Source of the DNA: Candidatus Nitrosopumilus sp.
GTDB lineage: Archaea; Thermoproteota; Nitrososphaeria; Nitrososphaerales; Nitrosopumilaceae
Assembly (NCBI GenBank): GCA_029263475.1
Contig: JAJCXK010000087.1
Location: forward strand, 30,011-94,010
DNA length: 64,000 nt
Direction of reading: 5' to 3'
This document shows, piece after piece, positions 51,164-58,759 of the stretch. The notes beneath the pieces were generated by a model that did not search any database, had not been told where the DNA came from, and was given only the letters and a program-made list of their open reading frames with translations. The position numbers and the translations under genes were made by a program. Within the stretch, counting starts at the first letter, position 1. Each line of letters begins with the position of its first letter.

Positions 51164-51439
51164 TCAAAGAAATTTTATCGGAGGGTGAAAAACAGGATCA
51201 AACGGAACCCTTGAATGTTCTGTGGTGCCAAACATCACAAGCGGCATCATCATTAGAATGATTGGAATTGCAGTCAGAATGACTCCCAAAAGGAGGCATT
51301 TTCTGGCCTTTCTTGGATCATCATATTTTATTGCAAACCATGAGATTGTGCCACCAACAATCCCTCCAAAAATAGGCAAAAGATACCAGAAATTACTGCG
51401 GACTCGCGTAGACGTGTTGTTAAAAGAAGACACTGGCAC
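51164..51439 (-). CDS. Small integral membrane protein
   Basis: Two predicted TM segments. Confidence 0.65.
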   Translation of the reverse strand: MPVSSFNNTSTRVRSNFWYLLPIFGGIVGGTISWFAIKYDDPRKARKCLLLGVILTAIPIILMMMPLVMFGTTEHSRVPFDPVFHPPIKFL

Positions 51440-51570
51440 TTTCTTTTATTGTTGACAATTAAAAAATTTGTTATTCTTTGTTATGACTAAAATCCAGAGA
51501 AATAGAATTCATTTTTCCAGACCCACGTGGAATTGAAATTTCTTGTCAGAATTGATAAAATAATGCAAAA

Positions 51571-52245
51571 TTAGATTCCAAAATCATGATTTAGACTGTG
51601 CTCAATAATTTTAGGATAATCACAGGCAATTGGAGTTTGTAAATTAGCTGATGTGTACCATGTGACAAAAAAATCTACATCATCAATTGTTTGAATTCCG
51701 AGATATTGAACAACACGTACATTTGTGCCGTCTTCGTTATTACAATTAGATACAAACGTATCAAATCTGTTCACTGTTGCAGTAAATTCAAAATCTTCAG
51801 AGGACGTAAAAAAAGAACCTGCCACTTTGCCGTCTCGATCTCCAAAAGTTATCAAGGCCGAATCATCTTCCATCTCTTTGATGTTCTTAATTGTGAAATA
51901 TGATGTTCCGGGATTTACTTTATCAAAATGCATGTAGCCACCATCAAAACCAACATTGTTGCCAGCCAAGTAAGATGTGCCTGTTTCACCACGCATTCTA
52001 GGCTCTCCATAACAAAACTCATTCATCGACGGGGTTGTAAAACAGGTGGAATTCTCTAGGTTTTTTGTCTTCTCAAATTGTTCGGGAGTGTCTTGAAAAT
52101 CTTTGCTTAGTTCCAGACTATTTAGCGGAACAGAAAATTTGTAGAAATCATCAATAGCATCATAATTGATGGCAATCAAAATTACAAAGACCATCAATGC
52201 AGAAAAAATAAACAGAAAATTATTGTTCATGCCATTTGTATCCAA
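51571..52245 (-). CDS. Membrane-anchored hypothetical protein
   Basis: N-terminal TM segment followed by extracellular-like region. Confidence 0.65.
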   Translation of the reverse strand: MDTNGMNNNFLFIFSALMVFVILIAINYDAIDDFYKFSVPLNSLELSKDFQDTPEQFEKTKNLENSTCFTTPSMNEFCYGEPRMRGETGTSYLAGNNVGFDGGYMHFDKVNPGTSYFTIKNIKEMEDDSALITFGDRDGKVAGSFFTSSEDFEFTATVNRFDTFVSNCNNEDGTNVRVVQYLGIQTIDDVDFFVTWYTSANLQTPIACDYPKIIEHSLNHDFGI

Positions 52246-52466
52246 TTTGAATAATTAAATTCTAAATGATGCCCATGGCGTTTGCTCTTGGATTTTGCTC
52301 GTAACACTGTCTTGCAGCAAGGACATCTGGAATCATAAATTTCAATAAACACACCACAAACCGTACATCTCTTCTGGCTCAAATTATCATCACTATTATT
52401 TAGAATGGGCGTATCTAAGAAAATCCCACAATAATTTTTACAAGTGTTTGTCAAACCTACCACCAA
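52227..52466 (-). CDS. Small zinc-ribbon protein
   Basis: CTVCGVFIEIYDSRCPCCKTVLR. Confidence 0.55.
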   Translation of the reverse strand: MVVGLTNTCKNYCGIFLDTPILNNSDDNLSQKRCTVCGVFIEIYDSRCPCCKTVLRAKSKSKRHGHHLEFNYSNWIQMA

Positions 52467-52485
52467 AAATTATGCATCATCCACA

Positions 52486-53532
52486 TTATTCTAAAATAAA
52501 TATGGTGGATGGGTCGGTGTGAATCCCTGGAAGATCAACATCATATGTCAATCTCACCTGTTGACCCTCCTCCAATAGAGTATCTCCAATTTTTTCAGGA
52601 ACTCTAATTACAATTTGGAACGTGTCAGAATCATCGCCAATCGCTCTAAAATCAGATGGTTCTGGCAAGAATATGCTATCATCTGCTTGTCCAACATACA
52701 GACTTTGCAATTCCTCTGAATTTGAAATCACGGTCCATTCCAGGAAATCAAGACTGAAGGTTTCAGCACGATCATTGTCATTGTTTCGGTTAGGATCAAC
52801 TATGGTTACAATAATGTCAGATCCTATCAAATACGATGATTGATGAGTGCTTATTGATGTGTATAAAGTTTCAAAGTTTTTCAGATATGGAAAAATATTT
52901 TTCCAGATTCCTCGTTGAGTCAATTTCTCCATTGTGGAAAAGGTAACACACGCAATTTTTTCAGATGAAATATTTTGGATTAGATGAAAGTCAGAATTAC
53001 AACTAACATTCTCTATAAAATCATCGTAATGCTCGAACCACTTTAATTGTTTTAATGGCGGTAATTTTTTTACATTGCCATCACCAGCAGTTGAGGTTAG
53101 TTGAACATGCTCAATTAGCAAAAAGGGGTCTTTGCCATCATAGCTTACCCAGACAGATTCATTCTCAGAAACATGCAGTCTGGGAGATTTAGATTCATTG
53201 TATGCAGAAAGTAAAAGTGGCTTTAGGTTATCAGGCCTGAACTCTCCATTATTGTCATCCGTTTCACTTACCGGAAGTATAATGCCCACGGGATCAGAAT
53301 CAGACCAAACCTTGACATCAAAAGTATCCTTATTACTCTGATTGGCATTCATCGAGGAATCGTATATGACTAATCGGCCCAAGGTATCGCCACCATAATC
53401 AGTAATTTGATTCCATTCAATTTGTGCATATGCTGAATTGGGTTGAAAAGCAAAGCTAATAGTAAAAATTATCATAACAGTCATCAATGCAAAAACTGAG
53501 ATGTCATATTTTTTCTTCTGTAACACAAACAT
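52486..53532 (-). CDS. Secreted hypothetical protein
   Basis: Signal-like MFVLQKKKYDISVFALMTVMIIFTISFAF; start trimmed from ORF track. Confidence 0.75.
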   Translation of the reverse strand: MFVLQKKKYDISVFALMTVMIIFTISFAFQPNSAYAQIEWNQITDYGGDTLGRLVIYDSSMNANQSNKDTFDVKVWSDSDPVGIILPVSETDDNNGEFRPDNLKPLLLSAYNESKSPRLHVSENESVWVSYDGKDPFLLIEHVQLTSTAGDGNVKKLPPLKQLKWFEHYDDFIENVSCNSDFHLIQNISSEKIACVTFSTMEKLTQRGIWKNIFPYLKNFETLYTSISTHQSSYLIGSDIIVTIVDPNRNNDNDRAETFSLDFLEWTVISNSEELQSLYVGQADDSIFLPEPSDFRAIGDDSDTFQIVIRVPEKIGDTLLEEGQQVRLTYDVDLPGIHTDPSTIFILE

Positions 53533-53701
53533 GCTAATCATTTTCCAGTGTGATATATCAAGTAATATACACACTTGCGGCATGCTCAAATTAAAAGATT
53601 TTATAATTATAAAAAATTCTCAATTATCTAAACAAATAAACCCAATTTACTCTAAAAAAATTATTTAAAAATGTTATATTTTATACTAACCAATTAGCGG
53701 T

Positions 53702-54559
53702 ATGCTTGATGCATCAAGTCAAATGCAACACTATGGGAATCTATTTTACTACAAGTACTATCTTAGGCCAACTGCACACCTTCAATACGGAAATTCGACC
53801 AAAACAAAAACCAAACATCAGCAAAATGTTCAGAATCTATTGCAGGTTCTATTTCAGAATGGGACCAGCACCACATGGGACATGGCAAAAATCAAACATT
53901 CCAATGATGTTTCTGCAACAAGAACCAAAGAAAAAGAATACCGAAGATTGTTAATTGGCAGAACCGACAGAGGAAAACATTCTCCTGGAATAATTGATCT
54001 TGGATTGGTGATTAGAGATGGCAAAAAATACAAGAGAGGCATCCCCTCTGACCAATACAGGTTATCCATGCATGGGATACTTTACTGTCTGGATGTGCTA
54101 AATCTGAACTATAATGACATCGACAAAATGGCAGCAAAGTACGCAAATGTAGCTCCAAAAATTTTTGGGAAATGGGAATATCTGAGAACGATAATAGGGG
54201 ACGATATTTACAAGATAAAGATTCTGTCAAAAGGGCTTCTTTTGGACACTCCCAGTATCAGCAAAAAACAGAGCGGTCCTCTCTACGAACTAATGTCATA
54301 CATCAACATAAAGTACAGGAATTTTTTTGAGTCAATATCTGAAGAAGATCTGGCAGAGCAGATTTCCTTGTGGTTTTACACATACTTGTTGTATCAGAGA
54401 AAAGAAAGCAGAAACAAAAAACTTGTAGGAGTCCAAAAGCTACAGCATATTTTTGAAAGAGATGACACGCTAAGAGAATGGTACTTGAAATATTTCAAGG
54501 AGGCAGAGAAATATTACAATGAGCGAACAAAAATCCTCAAAATCTCAGGAATATTCTGA
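53702..54559 (+). CDS. Hypothetical protein, possibly winged-helix
   Basis: GTSTTWDMAKIKHSNDVSATRTKEKEYRRLLIGR...PSDQYRLSMHGILYCLDVLNL helical/wing-like pattern. Confidence 0.6.
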   Translation: MLDASSQMQHYGNLFYYKYYLRPTAHLQYGNSTKTKTKHQQNVQNLLQVLFQNGTSTTWDMAKIKHSNDVSATRTKEKEYRRLLIGRTDRGKHSPGIIDLGLVIRDGKKYKRGIPSDQYRLSMHGILYCLDVLNLNYNDIDKMAAKYANVAPKIFGKWEYLRTIIGDDIYKIKILSKGLLLDTPSISKKQSGPLYELMSYINIKYRNFFESISEEDLAEQISLWFYTYLLYQRKESRNKKLVGVQKLQHIFERDDTLREWYLKYFKEAEKYYNERTKILKISGIF

Positions 54560-54566
54560 CTCGTTG

Positions 54567-54974
54567 TTATTTTGCATGCTTTTGAATTCTCTTTTCAATG
54601 TCTTCAAATTCAAAGGGCTTTGTTATCAGCCCCCTCAATTTTAAATTCCTGGCCTTCTTAAATTTTTCATCATCAATTGTGTAGCTTGACATAAAAAATA
54701 TCCGAGCATCCGGATCCATTTTTATCATCCTGAAAAAGGCCTCAAATCCATCCATTCCAGGCATCTTTATGTCCAAAAATACGATGTCTGGGGATATGTC
54801 GCCATATTTCACTACCGCATCCTCTCCATCAACTGCCGAGACAATGTCATAGCCCTCATCCAAAAACATGATCTGTGTAACCTCTAAAAAATCAGAATCG
54901 TCATCGGCTAGCAATATTTTCTTGCTTTTATTCACTAGCTGCAATAAAGAAAAAATCATTAAAACAGTTTCCAT
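54567..54974 (-). CDS. Receiver-only response regulator
   Basis: ILLADDDSDFLEVTQIMF, DIVFLDIKMPGMDGFEAF, FFMSSYT, LITKPFEFED; no output domain. Confidence 0.93.
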   Translation of the reverse strand: METVLMIFSLLQLVNKSKKILLADDDSDFLEVTQIMFLDEGYDIVSAVDGEDAVVKYGDISPDIVFLDIKMPGMDGFEAFFRMIKMDPDARIFFMSSYTIDDEKFKKARNLKLRGLITKPFEFEDIEKRIQKHAK

Positions 54975-54982
54975 TCAAAAAG

Positions 54983-56650
54983 TCAATCATTTTTTTGAAT
55001 TTTTGGCATTGTGATTGTAAAGATCACTGGGTTGGATGTGACTTTGATGTTTCCGCCATGCTGCTCAACGATGTTTTTGCAACCAGATAATCCCAGACCA
55101 GTACCGCTCAATTTGGTTGTAAAGAGTGGATCAAATATCTTTGTCAGATCATCCTTGGATATGTTTGGACCGGAATTCTCAAACTTGATTGAAATACTGT
55201 TGTTTGTTTCTTCATTTGCTCTGATTGCAACTGTTCCATTCTCTTTTCCGATTGCCTGAATTGCATTAATCAAAATATTTACAAAGACCACTTCAAGTTT
55301 TTGAGGATCACACTCCAACATGATATTCTTGTGGTTTTTAGGATGGTCGATTGCTATGTTGTCGGGAACAACAATAACATCCAGACTGTTTTGCAGAATT
55401 TCACTTATTGACACAGTCTCCAGAGTCATAGGTGTATTTCGAATATAGTTGAGGACCTGCTCCACTTGACGTGACATTCTTTGTATCGAGCGATTGATTC
55501 TCTCTATCTCATTGTTGACGATATTGTTATCATCAGTATTCTGTTTTTTTATGATTCTGATGGAGCCTTTTATTGTTCCTAGCGGATTGCGCATGTCATG
55601 TGCAATGTTTGACGCTAACTGACCAATGATGGTAAGTTTTTCTTTTTCCAGTGTTTGCGTACGTCTAAAGAAAAGAAGGATCAAAGCCAATGCAATGATG
55701 GACAGCATCGCAATTGTGACTATTTTATTACTCATCATTATCTCATCAATTTTCTCCACCAAAGTGGATGTTTGAGTAATTACAAAAATTGAGAGAATGT
55801 ATTTGTCTTCTAGAAGAATTGGACTTCCAGTGTCTATGACCTCATTGCCATCTATGTTGTAAATTGCAACACCCGAATTTCCTTTGAATACATCCACATA
55901 ATGACTGTAAAATGATTCATCACGATCAATGAATTCTTGAACCTTGTCTTCATAGAAATCTTCTCCAATTAGGGAAATATTTGGATTAGTTACGAAACGA
56001 TGTTGGCCATCCAAAGATACTAGAAATCTTGAATCTATATCATAGAGATTTCCATGTCTGCCAAAAAATTCTTCTGCAGGCAATGACAGTATCAACATCC
56101 CTTTGAGATTTTTATTTTCATCAAGAATTGGATGAATTAATGCTATAGGATAACCCGAATTATCAGATCCCGCCCAAGAAGAGATTTGAGATTCTAGTGT
56201 AGCCTTTGCATGTCTAATTCCAAATCCGTCTAACTTTGTTCCAATAAACAAATTGTTTTCCAAGGGCAATTCAACGGTCACCATCGAATTAGAATCTGTT
56301 AGTAGTATTGTTGAAGTTGAAGTTATTTGATTAATTTTTTTAAATGTAGTTTTCATTAACAATAAGGACTCTTCACTTTGAAAATCTTCTTGCAGATCCT
56401 TGGAATTTGCAAGTATGTCTAGTTCCAAAAAGATCAATTTCAACTCTGTGGAAATGTTCTTTGAGATGCTGTCAGTTACTGCTTGCTGGATTTCAATTTG
56501 GGTGTGATACAACTCTGTTCGAATATTTTTTTCTTCATAGTCCAATATCAGTAAAGTAGAAAATACAACAGTGACTGCAATCACAATTGGAATGCCATAT
56601 TTTTTTAACAACAGCAAATTATTTGCAGTATCGTATTTATCATTCATCAA
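54983..56650 (-). CDS. Membrane sensor histidine kinase with extracellular CACHE-like domain
   Basis: Two TM segments bracketing the sensor; ASNIAHDMRNPLGTIKGSIRII H-box; FDPLFTTKLSGTGLGLSGCKNIVEQHGG. Confidence 0.93.
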   Translation of the reverse strand: MMNDKYDTANNLLLLKKYGIPIVIAVTVVFSTLLILDYEEKNIRTELYHTQIEIQQAVTDSISKNISTELKLIFLELDILANSKDLQEDFQSEESLLLMKTTFKKINQITSTSTILLTDSNSMVTVELPLENNLFIGTKLDGFGIRHAKATLESQISSWAGSDNSGYPIALIHPILDENKNLKGMLILSLPAEEFFGRHGNLYDIDSRFLVSLDGQHRFVTNPNISLIGEDFYEDKVQEFIDRDESFYSHYVDVFKGNSGVAIYNIDGNEVIDTGSPILLEDKYILSIFVITQTSTLVEKIDEIMMSNKIVTIAMLSIIALALILLFFRRTQTLEKEKLTIIGQLASNIAHDMRNPLGTIKGSIRIIKKQNTDDNNIVNNEIERINRSIQRMSRQVEQVLNYIRNTPMTLETVSISEILQNSLDVIVVPDNIAIDHPKNHKNIMLECDPQKLEVVFVNILINAIQAIGKENGTVAIRANEETNNSISIKFENSGPNISKDDLTKIFDPLFTTKLSGTGLGLSGCKNIVEQHGGNIKVTSNPVIFTITMPKIQKND

Positions 56651-56671
56651 TTTCAGATACCAATGAAGTGA

Positions 56672-57658
56672 CTATTTTCTAACAAGTTCTATAGAATGGG
56701 CTTCAGGGTCCCATACTGCTTCAACAAATGGAGACACATCTTCGTTGTTGTTTATCCAATCTATTGTGTATTGCATGGAATCCATGTATTTTTTCTCAAA
56801 TTCAGCTAGAGTTTTTGTGTTTTCTTCCAATAGATTTTCTTTGATTGGGGAGTATCTCTCTCGTATGATTCCTAGTTGTTCAGTGAGTTCCTCTCTGGAT
56901 ATCATATTAGCATGATATACTTTTAGAATTTCTTTTAGTTCTTTTCTCTCATTTTCCACTTCAATAACATACTTTGCATTTAATTCCCCTCTCAACCTTT
57001 CATGATGATAAAAATAACCTGCAATATCTGAATCAATGTCACCCTGAATAATTGCAATTTTGGTGGTAATTTCAGAAGGAGTATCAGGTTGAATTATTTC
57101 ATTGTAGTCATTAAGTTCATTTACAGTTGATCTTGCAGCGCTGTTGAATTTTTGTAATGCATTAGAAGAAGTCATTCCATCATCAAGTGCGTTAGTTTTT
57201 GCATCTAATCCTAATTCATGTTTTGATTCTGTAAATTCAAATTGTTTTGCGTAAATTCCTTGAATACCAGATGGCATCTTATCAATAAATTTCTGATATG
57301 CCACTTTTGGCGAGAATTCATGCCATTCTTCTTCCCATAAAGCCAAGGATTGATTCAGTCTATCTAATGCGACTGCACGTCTATCCTCAAGGAACTTTTG
57401 TGCTTGTATGTTATCAAAATTTTGTTGTTCCAGATTTGCAATTTTTCTTTTGGATTCTTCAATTTTTTGTAAAATTTCTACGGCAATAGGATCATTTAAC
57501 AAATTTCCAGAATAGGTTCGTTCTTCGACTATTTCTACTTGACCAAAGGCATCCAAACCAAGCGGTACAAACATGAGTAACAATAAAAATGACAAAGATC
57601 TCAAAGCATTACCTCCAAACAATCTGGAGCAACGTGATTTTGTAATGATTTCTCGCAA
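56672..57658 (-). CDS. Secreted/anchored coiled-coil hypothetical protein, upstream in kinase operon
   Basis: Signal-like N terminus and long charged helices; codirectional, 21 bp from kinase gene. Confidence 0.75.
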   Translation of the reverse strand: MREIITKSRCSRLFGGNALRSLSFLLLLMFVPLGLDAFGQVEIVEERTYSGNLLNDPIAVEILQKIEESKRKIANLEQQNFDNIQAQKFLEDRRAVALDRLNQSLALWEEEWHEFSPKVAYQKFIDKMPSGIQGIYAKQFEFTESKHELGLDAKTNALDDGMTSSNALQKFNSAARSTVNELNDYNEIIQPDTPSEITTKIAIIQGDIDSDIAGYFYHHERLRGELNAKYVIEVENERKELKEILKVYHANMISREELTEQLGIIRERYSPIKENLLEENTKTLAEFEKKYMDSMQYTIDWINNNEDVSPFVEAVWDPEAHSIELVRK

Positions 57659-57780
57659 TCCAGCTGAATCATGAATGTTATATTTTCAAATATTATATCA
57701 TAGAATCGGTAGAATTGCGGCATGCTCTAGGCATGAAATTATTCATACATTCTGCTGTGGACATTCATCATATTCTTACG

Positions 57781-58296
57781 TTACATTTCTCTTTGTTTCT
57801 GGAATCGTGTTATCAACCAGTACAATCCATATCATCCTGCCACTATTGCAGATACAATCAAAATTGGAATCATTATACTTCCAAAATTAAAGCTGCTTAC
57901 AATGTCAACTCCTTTCTTTTCAAGTATGTATCGTCTAACTTCTTCATGAGATTTGTCTCTAAACTGCGGCAAGTTTTTGATTATGTGTAGTGGAAAGTTT
58001 CAGGGTTTGCTGTCCTTTCCTCTCTCCTTGCTACGCCTTCTTCTTCCACTTGTAACATGTTCTGTGTCATTAGTTTCGGTTATCATTCCGGTGTCCTCTT
58101 CTATCAATCCAGTAGAATTTCCTATCAATCCGGTGTTGTCATTTATCATTCCGGTGTAACTTTCTATCATTCCGGTGAAATATTCAGATATTACCTGATT
58201 GCTATCTATCTTTTCGGGAAACCAAAATGATTTTTCCGAAAAGTTTTGGATTTTACCGGATTGATAATTCCAAAACTCTCGAGAGTTTGTAGACAT
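57781..58296 (-). pseudogene. Interrupted gene with two in-frame TGA codons (58000-58002 and 57832-57834)
   Basis: One frame reads MSTNSREFWNYQSGKIQNF...GKDSKP*NFPLHIIKNLPQFRDKSHEEVRRYILEKKGVDIVSSFNFGSIMIPILIVSAIVAG*YGLYWLITRFQKQREM*. Confidence 0.7.
58081..58177. repeat. 21-bp tandem repeat, five units (TATCAWTCCGGTG core)
   Basis: TATCATTCC/TATCAATCC cores start at 58081, 58102, 58123, 58144 and 58165. Confidence 0.9.
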
Positions 58297-58515
58297 TTCC
58301 AGAAACTTTTGATCGCTGTTCTATCTTTCCGGTTATCAATTCGGTGATTTTACCGAAACTTTTCCGAGATTCTCCGAGAGTTTTCCGAAACTGCCGGATT
58401 GATACCGAAAAAAGAATCTGATCGCAGTGAATAATTTTTGAATGAATTCTAGCAGATTTTACGGGAAACAAGTGTGAAATAATTCACCAGACACTCTTGA
58501 TTTTATTTTGAACAA

Positions 58516-58634
58516 TGTCCAACAATGCCCAACTTTGTCAAGTGATATCCAATTTTGTCCACTGATAAATGTCCAATAATGTCCAAAGATGTCAAGTTTT
58601 GTCAAAGAATGTCGAAATTTGTCAAAGAATGTCA
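58516..58634. repeat. Array of 12 decamers (TGTCMAANNW-like) on a strict 10-bp period with one +4 shift
   Basis: TGTCC/TGTCA-type cores at 58516, 58526, 58536, 58546, 58556, then 58570, 58580, 58590, 58600, 58610, 58620, 58630. Confidence 0.92.
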
Positions 58635-58759
58635 AACTGGGGCATTTTCACGACGATGTCTCTTGTACCTGTGACCGATTCCGTTACAGCTCATTTTTTT
58701 TAACTACAATTATAGATTAGAATTCTTTATGAACTTCTCATCATTTCGTTAGTCGTATC

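Noticed and set aside
57675-57990. Plus-strand ORFs 57675..57890 and 57715..57990
   Set aside because: Antisense to the tail of the interrupted minus-strand gene, which reads as a more convincing protein.
57832-58002. Selenocysteine or pyrrolysine recoding of the two TGA codons
   Set aside because: Pyl uses TAG; Sec machinery is not expected in this lineage and no SECIS-like element was recognised. Nonsense mutation is simpler, so it is listed as a pseudogene.
58081-58634. Possible CRISPR array
   Set aside because: Repeats are 10 and 21 bp and contiguous; no unique 30-40 bp spacers and no cas genes in the window.
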